NCBI GenBank assembly: GCA_951640165.1
Contig: OX621240.1
Coordinates: 35,344,713-35,408,712, forward strand
Source: Pseudoips prasinana
Taxonomy: Eukaryota > Arthropoda > Insecta > Lepidoptera > Nolidae
DNA: 64,000 nucleotides
Direction: 5' to 3'
Every line of letters starts with the position of its first letter. Within the stretch, counting starts at the first letter, position 1. The position numbers and the translations under genes are program-made. The notes under the pieces were generated by a model that worked only from the letters and a program-made list of their open reading frames with translations, searched no databases and was not told the DNA's origin. Positions 42,575 to 53,035 of this stretch are shown here, piece after piece.

Positions 42575-43727
42575 GGTCTTTACCTATGAAATTGCCGTTT
42601 TGTATGAAAAAATTTAAACGAATTTTTTTCATGAATTTTGTACTGCCTCTCGGGTATTGCATTTTTTTCCCGCCAAGAAGTTATCCAAATTCTGGAAAAA
42701 GTAGTAGTCTGTGGGCGCAAGGTCTGGTGAGTAGGGCGGATGACGGAGAGCTTCCAACCCCAGTTCTTGCAACTTGGAGACCGTCTGCTGTGCAGTATGA
42801 GGTCGCGCGTTGTCGTGCAGGAGCAGCGGAGACGAGCGATTGACCAATGCTGGTTGGAGATGCGCCAGCTTCTCCATCATTGTGCTCAGTTCTTCACAGT
42901 ACACATCTGCAGTAATGCTCACCCCGTTTGGTAAGAAGCTGTGATGAATCACACCGGCGCTAGACCACCAAACAGTGACCATCACTTTTCTAGGGGTAAG
43001 TTTTCGTTTAGGGCATTGTTTAGGTGCTGAACCAGGATCCAACCAACTTGCTGAGCGCTTGCGGTTATCAAACAGAATCCATTTTTCATCGCAGGTAACA
43101 ATGCGGTTCAAAATTCCTTCATTTGTGTGTCTGTTGAGCAGTGCAAGGCACGTCTCGACGCGTACTTCGCGCTGGCGATCATTGAGTTCGTGGGGCACCC
43201 ATTTGTCAAGCTTTTTTACCTTGCCAATTTGACGCAAATGGACCAATATTGTTTTGACGCTAACGTCGAAAGCTGCTGCTAATTCAGCCGTAGATTGTGT
43301 ATCATCAGCTTCCACAACCGCCTTTAATTCGTCATTGTCGACCAAAGTCTTCGGACGACCGCGAGGTTCATTTTTCAGGTCGAAATTTCCAGAACGGAAG
43401 CGAGCAAACCAATAACAGGTGGTGCGTTGGTTTGTAGTGTTAGCTCCGTAAACGTCGTTGATGTTGCGTGCCGCTTGTGCCGCGTTGCTGCCACGACGGT
43501 ACTCATATTCCATAATTACTCGAATTTTTAACGTATCCATGATGACGAAAAAGATTGAAATGCGATGAAAATGTAACACTAATCAATAAAGAAATGACTA
43601 CTTTTGGAAAAAAGAATCCATGTTTTTAAAATAAAATTAATTTGAAATTAGAATTCTTAGCCAAACAAAAATTATTTTGATTTGAAATGGCCAGTACTGC
43701 AGAACGGCAATTTCATAGGTAAAGACC
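42575..43727 (-). mobile_element. Mariner element, copy 3 (1153 bp, internal deletion)
   Basis: Complete inverted ends and TA on both sides (42573-42574, 43728-43729). It lacks 129 bp near the 3' end of the gene. The breakpoint shares 'aaaat' between both sides, suggesting a microhomology-mediated deletion. Confidence 0.97.
42629..43540 (-). pseudogene. Mariner transposase, copy 3 (C-terminally truncated)
   Basis: From the same ATG (43540) the frame encodes 303 residues, then stops: after 'REAVQN' the deletion adds one Ser and a TGA. The DNA-binding part, 'WVPHEL' and all three catalytic aspartates remain. The last ~37 residues, including the 'LPLRWQRCI' helix and 'GDYFD' end, are gone. Phe294 is Cys. 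As mariner C-termini are needed for activity in studied elements, it is probably inactive, but it could bind ends or form mixed dimers and dampen the intact copies (inference). The element itself should still be movable by a complete transposase. Confidence 0.93.
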
Positions 43728-43836
43728 TAATATATGTATATCTCATAGCGCACCTATCCCAAACTAAGCAGTTTGTATTGTAGATAGAAATGCTGAATTT
43801 TTATTTTGTTTTAAATATGTATACATTATGCTATTT

Positions 43837-44205
43837 TGACTGCCTCGTTGGTCTAGCGGTAGGGTGTTCAACCGCAGAAAATGAGGTCCTGGGTTCAAAT
43901 CCCGGGTCGGGCCAAAAAGTGATTTTGGGACTTTTCCGTTAAAAGAAATTTCTCAGATTCAGCCCGAAGTCTGGAAGTTGGCGGTATTACACCCCCGTGC
44001 CTCGGAGAGCACGTAATGCCGTCGGTCCTGTACCTGACCTCTTTCCGGTCGTGTCGCTAGTCGTCCCATCTGATCATGAGAGATGGAATAGAAAGTGCCA
44101 CTGTGTTTCCGCACACACTTGTGCACTATAATATGTCCTGCGCAATAGGCTAATCTCCATTGAGAATGGCCGCCGTGGCCGAAATTCGGCCGGGAAGACA
44201 TCATA
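43837..44205 (+). mobile_element. SINE type A, full-length
   Basis: Box A 'cgttggtctagcgg', box B 'gggttcaaatcccgggtcgg', body to 'gccgtggccgaaattcggcc'. The 145-codon minus-strand frame over its right half is a shadow. Confidence 0.92.
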
Positions 44206-44444
44206 TTATGATACATCATACTAGAGGTATACACAGAAAATACCCGAACCAAGACTAAAAATAATTTTAGGAACACAAACATATTATTATGTCTTGTGCA
44301 TTCGCGTACCATTCGATCAAAATGCAATTTCTCTACCAACTGTGTCCCTGCGGTCGTATATGTTTTAAGTAATTTAGTGTTGCCAAATGAAAACAAAGTT
44401 GCTTGACATTGTATAGATTGAAGGGATGAGGATTATTTGACAGA

Positions 44445-44660
44445 ATAGGATCTAAAAAAATATGTTTGGAAAACACGCAATTCGTTCGTTCGCAAACAGC
44501 GTTTTTTTTTTTTTAATATTGTTATTATTGTTATATATTTGCCAAATAATCAATATCTAAATCAAATTTTACTTGTTTCACGTCAAACATCCATTATTTC
44601 GTTTTTATTATAAGACAATACTTTATAAATATAATGGTCATATTAACTATATGGTCCACA
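44445..44660 (+). repeat. Direct repeat DR2 (partner at 40030-40285)
   Basis: See DR1. 'tttgccaaataatcaatat', 'cttgtttcacgtcaaacatc' and 'ggtcatattaactatat' are shared. Confidence 0.8.
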
Positions 44661-45179
44661 CAAATAGTTATCCTGTGCGGGTTTCGAACCTAAATTGTGT
44701 GGGTGGGTTCAAGGCTAAATATGTATCGAGGCGACAGTCGACACCCGAGTCAGCTTATGTTAAAGAGGTTTTCGATTACCTAAATAATCTGAAATGCAAG
44801 TCAACACTTGTATTTAAGTGAGACTTAACACAGAAGCTATCAAAACCCTTGTTGTGTCAAAATGGATAACTAACATTGTTATGTTTTCGTGCCAAAACAA
44901 TTTCCTCCAAGGGATTTACGGAACACCTTTTTTCGTCCCTCAAAATAGTTTTTGGCGTCTTTTCAAACAGTGGCTGATAGGCTTGTGGTAATCTTATATA
45001 GATAGATCTTGTTAAAGGTTCTCATACTTTGTTTATAAATTTTGCGTATCAATAACCATAACGGGTTTGTTTTGTTACGTGTTTCTTTTTGACCCAATTC
45101 AAGTTCCCGTTTTTATATCCTTGTTATATTTTTTTTCCGTTGTATGAAAACTGATTTTAATCATTAATAATAATATAAT
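44661..45179. other. No gene seen
   Basis: A SINE-E-like box ('gttatcctgtgcgggtttcg', 44668) and an 82-codon frame (44573-44821) without motifs. Confidence 0.35.
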
Positions 45180-45431
45180 AATAATAATATCTAGGGACAA
45201 TGTCACACAGATCATCCTAGCCCCAAACTAAGCAAAGCTTGTACTATGGGTACCAGGCGACTATATACATACTTATATAGATAGATAAATACTTAAATAC
45301 ATAGAAAACATCCATGACTCAGAAACAAATATTCGTGCTCATCACACAAATATTTGCACTTACCGGGATTCGAACCCAGGACCACCAGCTTTGTCGACAG
45401 GAGCACTACCAACTAGGCTACGGTGACCGTC
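45180..45431 (-). mobile_element. SINE type B, full-length
   Basis: Complete from 'atatctagggacaatgtcac' (3' end) to 'actaggctacggtgaccgtc' (5' head). Confidence 0.9.
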
Positions 45432-45589
45432 ATTCTAATCATTCTTTTTTATTCGGAATATTCTCTATATAATTTTTGTTCTAATCAATCGTTGTTGATA
45501 CAAGCTAAGGTTGTTTGTTTTTTTTAAGTACTTAATTAAAAGTGTAGGTGTTTCTTTTTATAGGTTTTAATTCAAAGCTTTTACATCCA

Positions 45590-45830
45590 CGGGACGATTG
45601 GTGTGTTTGGTTGATATTTGTATTTCACGCCGCAGGTTGTGGGTTCGAATCCATATTTGTGTGCATGAACATGTCTGTTTGTCCTGAGTCTGGGTGTAAT
45701 TATCTACATAAGTATGTATTTACAAAAGAAAAGTACCTTATGTATACACAGTTATCTGACTTCCATAGTATAAACACTGCGTAGTTTGGGATGGCTTTGT
45801 GTGTATCCCAGATATTATTATAATTACAAC
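45590..45830 (+). mobile_element. SINE type C
   Basis: 'tgtgtttggttgatatttgt', 'cgccgcaggttgtgggttcg' (box B), 'atttgtgtgcatgaacatgt' and, at the end, 'tgtgtatcccagatattatt'. Confidence 0.75.
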
Positions 45831-46019
45831 TTAATTATATTTTCCAATTTTACAGCTATTTAGTTACACAAATTCCTTAAAATAAATATCATATAGGTAT
45901 GTAAATGTGATTCCACATAAATGTAAACGGAATAAAATATGAATTTTGATTTTATAAAAGATGGCCAATTAGAAACTGGTTTCCCCTTAATAAATGTTGT
46001 AAGTAACAATCGGTTAATT

Positions 46020-46315
46020 TTACGCGACGTCCTGCGTGAGCGATCTAGACGCGAATGCGAAGCGGCGCGGCGCGAAAACAACAAACAGTCCTACGTGACA
46101 AAACGCGGTGCGGAGCGGCGCGAAATAAAGCGAACGCGATCAGTTGGCTTATTATTTTCGCGCGAACAGGATGCGGTGCCGTCGATGGCGGCTGCGCGAG
46201 ACAATTCAAGTGCACGTAGGATACCGCCACCGCGTCGCACCGCATCGCATTGAATTCGCGTGTCACCGCTTCATAATCACGTTCGCTTTGAACCGCCTAC
46301 GTAGGACGTAGCGTT
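46020..46315. mobile_element. GC-rich ~290-bp block, probable MITE
   Basis: Strongly GC/CpG-rich between AT-rich flanks. Ends are imperfectly inverted ('acgtcctgcgtgagcg' against complement of 'cgcctacgtaggacgt'). Long frames on both strands are due to the base composition. No target duplication was identified. Confidence 0.45.
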
Positions 46316-46329
46316 AGAGTTTATAAAAC

Positions 46330-46440
46330 ACCTACAAGTTGGACCGACGTCTTGCAAGGATTGCGGGAAGCAGCTGGACCGGTCATTGTGGCGAATCTTG
46401 GGGGAGGCCTATGTCTAGCAATGGATGTCTGTCGATTGAT
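46330..46440 (+). pseudogene. Family-J LINE fragment
   Basis: 'gcgggaagcagctggaccgg', 'cttgggggaggcctatgtct' and 'agcaatggatgtctgtcg' encode a degraded 'LGEAYVQQWMSV'. Confidence 0.6.
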
Positions 46441-46729
46441 ATAATTATATACTTTACCCATGTTATGCTTCGAAGATTGCCCGGCAATTACTTAATCATA
46501 ATCACGTTGACAAGGTACACTAATAACCCGTTATAAATAAGTATAAGGCTAGTCCATGCATTCAACTAAGTTAGTCGTAATATAAACAGCTCTGGTAATA
46601 TGAAGTGGGATACCAAAAAGGAATATGCCAACAAAGCGTTTTATCTCGCAGGCAAAACTATAAAACCGATAGGAGCTGTTTTATTTTATCGAATTTCGAT
46701 TTGATGTTCACGTTCTCACGTTTTGTAAA

Positions 46730-46778
46730 AACCTTTGATAAAATCGGAGCTACCAATGCTCCGATATTATCAAAGGTT
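46730..46778. repeat. Hairpin, 21-bp arms, one mismatch
   Basis: 'aacctttgataaaatcggag' + c pairs with 46758-46778. 7-base loop. Confidence 0.9.
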
Positions 46779-46954
46779 CTCTTAGCGTTTCTTCACTCTA
46801 TTGCGGAAATACCTTAACTTTAAGAATACGCTCCATGTCATATTAATGGTAAGTTAATTTGGTGGAGTGACAAGGTCGACAGAGCTCAACAGGTAGAGGA
46901 GAGGTTTCGGTAACTTGTGATGCCATATCGCAAGCATCATAAGCTAAGTTCGGT

Positions 46955-47275
46955 TGGAGTGGTTGGTTAGATACTTGCCTTTCACACCGCAGGTGGTGAG
47001 TTTGATTCCCACCCAGAACATATATTTTTGTGCATGAACATGTCTGTTTGTACTGAGTCTGTGTGTAATACTACATAAGTAACCAGTATGGAAACCAGAT
47101 AACTTATATACCACATATACTACTTTTCTTTTATAAATAATACAACATAAGTATGTATTTATAAAAGAAAAGTAGTATATGTGGTATATACGTTATCTGG
47201 TTTCCATAGTACAAGCTCTGCTTAGTTTTGGATCGGATGCTTGTGTGCGAATAATGTAACAGGATATTATATTAT
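46955..47275 (+). mobile_element. SINE type C with an inverted duplication of its body
   Basis: The head ('gtggttggttagatacttgc', 'gaggtttgattccca'-like box B) and body run to ~47075. Then 47087-47139 is the exact inverse (one mismatch) of 47156-47208, the normal SINE-C segment 'ataaaagaaaagtagtatat'...'ctggtttccata'. So a 53-bp piece of the SINE has been copied in inverted orientation with a 16-base loop. Confidence 0.85.
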
Positions 47276-48199
47276 TATAAGTTAACCACTTACTAACAAG
47301 AGCTTTGCATACTTGATTAGGCTATATAAAATCTCAAAGAGATCAGCTAAGTTAAGAACAGAACTATTTATTTTTCGGAAAAAAATATCAATGGATGATT
47401 TGGCCCAATATGCGACCAAATTCGTCCATTGTATCCAAGCTATTTGACGATAAAAGGAAAGGAAGGAACGTTACCATACGTTTCTGACGGCCGTGTCGCA
47501 GTATTTTATCCTGACTATTACCTTTTCAACGCCACTTTGTCTCTTTTAGAGCCACTAGAATCGGTATAGCTTCATCAGCGATAACAAAAACGTACATTGT
47601 CGTAGGTATCGGTTTCTACTCTAAATGGAATACTAGTATGGAGCTATATTTTAAGTAAAATTTATTAGTGATAAAGATTTTATTTCTGTGTTTAAAGCCA
47701 TTTCTAATCGCAAGTTTTCATGCATGCGTATTCCTCATTTTTCCCTGGGTCTTAAAACTGGACTTAGGTATATTAATTTGACGCCATATTGATTCGCAGA
47801 AATCATATCGGTCTACACTTAACTGTTTTTTCTTCTATGTGAATAAAGTTATTTTTAAGTCGCCCTTTTGTGGAACTCCCTTAAAAATCAATAGAATACT
47901 TTATTTAACTGAGAACTGCTGAAAATAATTGTCTAGTAAACAAACCTGGTGACATAAAAATATCTATAAATCTATATATTTTCTAATAATTTAATTGCAG
48001 AAAAATCTTTAAAACAGGTTCAGTTTTGGAAAAGGATGTGAAAACTACTCTACTATAGTGCCACTTTCGGCTGATATGATAACAATGATGATGTTATTTC
48101 AAATATAGTGAAACTATACAACAATATGTCCAATAACTCTCTAACCTATATTCTGGAAGAATACATATATAATTTAATTTGACATGTTTGGTTATTTGC
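47276..48199. other. No gene seen
   Basis: AT-rich, no recognisable frame or repeat. Confidence 0.4.
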
Positions 48200-48400
48200 A
48201 AGGAATTTAGCATAATGCTCGTAGAACCGACGGCCTATGGGACAGAAAGGTTCTCAAGCTGTCAAGGTTGTTGAGTCAGAAAGTGCAAGGGTCTCGGGAA
48301 GCTGCTGGATGCGGGCAGCGTACGACCGGCTATTGAGGAGATCCTTGGGGGAGGCCTTTGTCCAACAGTGGACGTCTTTCGGCTGATATGATAGCATAAT
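48200..48400 (+). pseudogene. Family-J LINE fragment
   Basis: 'gacggcctatgggacagaaa', 'tctcgggaagctgctggatg', 'gggggaggcctttgtccaac' and 'agtggacgtctttcggctga'. An internal deletion has removed the 'RPPTRWTD' part. Confidence 0.65.
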
Positions 48401-48764
48401 GGCTATTGTTGCTAGTTCAAATACTCTTCCGGCGCCTGAAGGTCTGATAGAAGGACATTGATGGAAAACTAGTTGAATCTTAGCCTTATTTGTTTTTTAG
48501 CAGTACCGTAAAATGTATAAGAAATAGCTAATCAAGATTATACAAAATGCCTGTCGGAAAACAGAAGTTCATTTCTATGATATTACCAAAGCAATATATT
48601 CGCATGCGTGTATATGTTGTTATTATTTTTTGTATTACTTGGGAATACGGTCCAGCGGAATGAATAAGCGTAATACATTGCTGTACGCTTAATAGGGACG
48701 GTCAAGGAAACGCTTTCTGTGGAACCAGAGTGGGTTCCGTGGCTTGGATTACTTTATAAATCTA

Positions 48765-49152
48765 GTATCCTACTAATATTATAGATGCAAAAGTTTGTGA
48801 GTAAGTATGTATGGATGCTTGTAACTCTTTCACGGAAAAATTAACGTTATAGTAATATAGCCCTGCTGACTGCACGTGTGGCGCAGCGGCTAAGACAGTC
48901 GCCTCGCCGCTTCGTGTTCCGGGTTCGAATCCCGCGCCGGACAACTGTTTGTGTGACCCATAAATAGTTGTTCTGAGTCTGGATGTAATTTGTATCCGTT
49001 TATTATATGTTTGGAAAGTACCCCGCGACACAGGGATAAGATTCCCTAGTGCGGGCGTTGTCTTTTTAAAACAATAGCTAATATATTCGAAGAATACATA
49101 GGCTATAATTTATAGCGTTTACCTAATTAAACGCGGGACACAGCTAGTGCTT
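48765..49152 (+). mobile_element. Family-F element with SINE-E inside
   Basis: The F start ('tcctactaatattatagatg', 'actctttcacgg') is at 48765-48848. The F end ('aatacataggctataatttata', 'acgcgggacacagctagt') is at 49085-49152. Confidence 0.65.
48872..49078 (+). mobile_element. SINE type E, full-length
   Basis: Box A 'cacgtgtggcgcagcggcta', box B 'ccgggttcgaatcccgcgcc', 'tgtgtgacccataaatagtt' and the 3' end 'cgcgacacagggataagatt' to 'gcgggcgttgtct'. Nested in a family-F copy. Confidence 0.88.
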
Positions 49153-49224
49153 TATAATTTCACTGGAAGATTAACATTATTCGTCGTCATCTAATAGACC
49201 ACTGTAACAAAATTATGGCGAGCC

Positions 49225-49556
49225 GAAATTTTATGACATCTATACATATAATAAAATCGTCGGAAAGTCAAAACTGTACATTGAATATTTTTTAAAAAGG
49301 ATAATTGGGCGGGATCTACAATCGATATCGAAGGCAAAAATATAGTTTTTAGAATTTTTGTCGGTTTGTCTGTTTGTCTGTATGTATGTCCGGGATAAAC
49401 TCAAAAAGTACAGCATGGATTTACTTCAAATTTTGCATGAATATTATTAAGAAGTCGGGTCAACATATAGCATATTAGCACGCTATCACCTACGGGGGAG
49501 GAGCTGTGATAATTTATAAAATTTAACGCGGGTAAAACCGCGGGCCACAGCTAGTT
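49225..49556 (+). mobile_element. Family-G element
   Basis: 'cggaaagtcaaaactgtaca', 'aaaaaggataattgggcggg', 'caatcgatatcgaaggc', (GTCT)n, 'tatcacctacgggggaggag' and 'ccgcgggccacagctagt'. Copies at 54410 and 59672. The 3' end resembles family F. Confidence 0.75.
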
Positions 49557-49624
49557 CTTTATAATTTGAAACTAGGGACGCTTTCTTGGCACGGATACAT
49601 CTATTAAAAAGTTATATAGTTGAC

Positions 49625-49830
49625 TGGTTTGTTGGTCTAGACTAGAAAGTCAGTTCGATACCCAACCAGGGCAAATCTTTGTGCGATGAGCACTATAATT
49701 GGTCATGTGCTTGGGTTTAATTTATCAATAATAAGTATGTATTTATTTTGAAATTTATGTTTTTTTATTAGCTGTCTGAATCCCATGGTATCAGATCTCA
49801 ACTGATCTCACTCAGATAGCAGTGTGTTAG
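49625..49830 (+). mobile_element. SINE type D
   Basis: 'ctggtttgttggtctagact', 'cagttcgatacccaaccagg', 'caaatctttgtgcgatgagc' and the 3' 'gctgtctgaatcccatgg'. Confidence 0.7.
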
Positions 49831-49849
49831 TTATTCCAAAATACATACA

Positions 49850-49985
49850 TACATTCACGCCTGTTTCCCAGAGATACCTGATTTCTATTTGACATGATCC
49901 TCTTTGTTTAACTCTTTTAATTTCATTATGTTCTTCAAATATGCTCGTCAGTTAAGGATACTTCTGACCAGATCATATCCTGTCA
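49850..49985 (-). pseudogene. LINE ORF2 3' fragment (as 33045)
   Basis: 'ttcacgcctgtttcccagag' to 'tactgaccagatc'-like sequence repeats the end of the 33045 copy, eroded. Confidence 0.6.
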
Positions 49986-50554
49986 CACGATAGTGATTAA
50001 TTAATTAACAAAAAATATATCGTCATCTCATCATCCTGTATTTTAGTTTTTAAATTTAGAATACGGTGAAATATGTGATGTGCCAGTATTAATTTTAAAA
50101 TGATATATTTTTCGGAATGGACTGACATTTACGTTATATTGACATTTGAGTAAGGTGATGGTAAACCTTTAAACACCTTTTCAAAAGATTTTTTCATAAA
50201 TTATTTATACTCCACTGCTCGCTACTTACATAACGTCATCTTAGCACTCAGTTCATTTTATAGCAGACGTTTTAAGTAAAGCTTTTAAGCGTATTAAAAT
50301 TTCATATAATGACGTTGTGGGCGTGTTGTGGGTAATAGATTTTGAGTTGGTGCAATATTCCTCTAAGTGCACGGTATTCGGAGTATCTTGTTTTCTTCAA
50401 ACAGTGTTTTTTAAATTTAGTATTAAATTAAATTTATTTATATGAAAATGCAAATTAAAATGTTGAATATCTTATCATTTTCTTTAAGATTTTTCTGGCC
50501 TGTTCGTCTACAGGATTCCATCCATGCAGTCAAATATAGCTTAAACTATAAATT
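49986..50554. other. No gene seen
   Basis: AT-rich, nothing recognised. Confidence 0.4.
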
Positions 50555-50770
50555 TCGATAATTAAACCTAAACATAATATCCTTGACAATAACTTAATAT
50601 AAGCTAGCTAAATATCATTACTATTATAAAATATATTTTTTTAAAGTTTTAACAATCCGTGTACCTAAATATCTTTATGTAACTAGAAATAATTATGTAT
50701 ACTTAAGTATATTATTACAAACATGTTCTGACTATTTACAAGCGCAAGTCTTTTTTAAGACAAGTGAATA
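50555..50770 (+). mobile_element. Family-M repeat 3' part
   Basis: 'cataatatccttgacaataa', 'gtgtacctaaatatcttta' and 'caaacatgttctgactattt', the complement of 59265-59478. Confidence 0.6.
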
Positions 50771-50881
50771 AAAAAGAAGAAAAATCAAGGTAAGTGACCT
50801 TGACTGACTTACTTAATGAGACAACAGATTAAAATATTTTCATATCTTCCAAAACATATTGCAAATGAATTACATCAAGAT

Positions 50882-51135
50882 GACGGTCACCGTAGCCTAG
50901 TTGGTAGTGCTCCTGCCTACGAAGCTGGTGATCCTGGGTTCGAATCCCGGTAAGTGCAAATATTTGTGATTAGCACGAATATTTGTTTCTGAGTCATGGA
51001 TGTTTTCTATGTATTTAAGTATTTATTTATCTATATAAGTATGTATATCGTCGCCTGGTACCCATAGTACCAGCTTTGCTTAGTTTGGGGCTAGGATGAT
51101 CTGTGTGACATTGTTCCTAGATATTATTATTATTA
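50882..51135 (+). mobile_element. SINE type B, full-length
   Basis: Plus-strand copy with intact boxes: 'cgtagcctagttggtagtgc' and 'tgggttcgaatcccggtaag'. It ends in (ATT)n. Confidence 0.92.
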
Positions 51136-51149
51136 TAAGATACAGAAAA

Positions 51150-51250
51150 AATAATTGTACTTATCACACAAATATTTACCTGGGTGGGGATCGAACCCTG
51201 ACCTCTGGCGCGAAAAGCAAGCATTTGCCAAGCACGTTAACAGGCCCGTT
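51150..51250 (-). mobile_element. SINE C/D-type head fragment
   Basis: 'cacacaaatatttacctggg', 'ggggatcgaaccctgacctc' and 'aagcacgttaacaggcc'. Confidence 0.6.
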
Positions 51251-51394
51251 CAAGCTCAGTATTATACTAGGCCTGTAAGGCATTCTGCTGCTTGAAAAGC
51301 TGAGTGCAGTTAAGTAGATTGTATACTTTACGTTGATTTGCTTTTACAATGGAACATTTGTGTTCTTCTGTGAAATTTTTAAAGACAACTCCCG

Positions 51395-51800
51395 CACTGA
51401 GGAATTGAATCCCTGTACTTTACGACCATATATTAGACAGACACAAATTACATCCAGACTATTTATGGGTCACACAAATAGTTGTCCATTGACTGTCTTA
51501 GCCGCAGCGCCACACGTGCAGTCCTTCGTGGCACGTCCGATTTTTATGAATTCTGATATAAGCATTCACGAGTATGGTTACTGCCACTGTGTCAAATTTG
51601 AAGTTGATCGGTTCAACCGTTTAGGAGGTCAGGAATGAACTACATGAATCGCTTAACAACTTCGTTCACACTCAGTTCAATACGTTTCGATGGTTGTTCT
51701 TTAATCATGCCAACACAAATAGTTGTCTATTGCGGAAATCGAACCCGGGACAAGGTGTGGTAAGGCAACTATCTTAACCACTGTGCCACACGTGCATCCA
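51395..51800 (-). mobile_element. Two SINE type E fragments
   Basis: 51395-51525 has 'gacacaaattacatccagac' and 'gccacacgtgcag', but has lost box B. 51705-51798 has 'aaatagttgtctattgcgga', 'atcgaacccgggacaagg' and 'gtgccacacgtgca'. Confidence 0.65.
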
Positions 51801-51944
51801 TATTTGGAATGAAGATAGGTTTTACTTTGAAATACCACTAGGCTTTATAATAAATTCCAATATCCCAGGTAAGTTAGTTCATTAGAATTCATTATTTTTG
51901 GATAAATTTATTTTTCGATTTCACTCATTTATCTTCATAATATC

Positions 51945-52080
51945 AGCCGAAAGACGTTCACTGCTAGACAAATACCCCCGAAAGATTTACAATTGAATTG
52001 CTTGCGCTAAAAGTCTTCGAGTGACGCTCACAAAATCATTGGTACACTTGGTAGGGGGCCTGCCCACGCTGCGTCTTCAG
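51945..52080 (-). pseudogene. Family-J LINE fragment
   Basis: 'atcagccgaaagacgttcac' and 'tggtagggggcctgcccacg' match 4384-4675, with internal erosion. Confidence 0.65.
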
Positions 52081-52154
52081 TCTCCAATTATTTAATGTCA
52101 AATATGTCCTAACATTGAAACTTAATAGATAATTAGTAAATAAATTAATCGCAT

Positions 52155-52395
52155 GAGTCATCATGTCAGCCAAAGTTCGTCCACTGCTGGACAGAAGCCT
52201 CCCCAAAGAATGGGGGATATGCCATAATCGCCACGCTTGGCAGACGGGTTGTAGATCGCAGTTTGATGGTCATAGTTCACAGAAAAATGCTGCTGCCCGT
52301 TCTCTGGTAGGTATTTCGTCGGTCGATTTCTACGCCCCCCATGAGATGTGATGGGGTGATGATATTCTACACCGTCACCACATAGCAATAAAAAA
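52155..52395 (-). mobile_element. Family-I repeat, full
   Basis: Reverse: 'tcatcatgtcagccaaagtt', 'ggatatgccataatcgccac', 'ctgctgcccgttctctggta' and 'atgtgatggggtgatgatat'. Confidence 0.8.
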
Positions 52396-52514
52396 ATACA
52401 CACAGCTAATAATCGCATGAGTGCTCGACTATAATTATGCAAGCCGACGACTGCATGGCATGGAAAAGGTCAATATTTGTGTGGAGAACAAATGAAGAAC
52501 GATTCACGCTTCAT

Positions 52515-53035
52515 ACATTTTTTTATTTTATTTTTATTTGGAAAACTTACAGCTAATACAATCAATAATCAAATATTAATATTAAAATAAGGCCAATTAC
52601 AAGTTTCCACTATTATACAGTTTCTATACATAAGATACAGTTGAGCATTGAAAAGACAGCATTGCGCCGCGTTGGAAAACAAAATTAAACATAAAAAGGG
52701 ACATTAATACAATTGAATTTAAGTAAAGAGAATATTATACATTTAAGCTTTTTAAGCATCAAAAAAGATTTTGCCAACCGTATTTTTAAATTTAGCGATG
52801 GTCATATCAAATAAATCAAGGTCAACCCTCCGACACTCCGCGTTAAACGAGCGACATACTCTTATAAGGTATGAGTTTTGTCTGTAAACAGTTCTTACGC
52901 TAGGCACATGGAGAAGATCTGATCTACGGAGAAAAGCCGAAGGTACTCTCAGTCCAATCTTGCCAACCAACTCAGGAACATCAATCGCACCATTCATAAT
53001 ACCTAATAAAAATGTTAGATCTGCAATTTTTTTTT
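52515..53035 (-). pseudogene. LINE ORF2 C-terminus plus 3'UTR
   Basis: Minus strand 52752-~53030: 'LLGIMNGAIDVPELVGKIGL', 'RVPSAFLRRSDLLHVPSVRT', 'YRQNSYLIRVCRSFNA', ending 'NTVGKIFFDA'. The pattern 'N..ID.PELL..I.F.VP.R.LR....L..P..RT.Y..NS....LCR.FN' is the usual C-terminus of jockey/I-like LINEs. The 3'UTR ends with AATAAA-rich sequence near 52520. RT and endonuclease are missing. Confidence 0.75.

Noticed and set aside
42629..43727. Copies 2 and 3 of mariner as a composite transposon with cargo
   Set aside because: The spacer is 123 bp of mostly (TA)n and each copy has its own TA duplication, so they are independent insertions.
43959..44396. 145-codon minus-strand frame
   Set aside because: Lies over SINE-A sequence in antisense; the same shadow frames recur at 4730 and 19492.
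45939..46266. 104- and 73-codon arginine-rich frames
   Set aside because: Caused by CpG-rich composition of the block; no start context, no homologous motif.
50882..50950. tRNA-like sequences (also 5380-5450, 23038-23115, 43837-43915, 48872-48950) as tRNA genes
   Set aside because: Each continues into the same long non-tRNA body in several copies, and the cloverleaf stems do not pair well. They are SINE heads.
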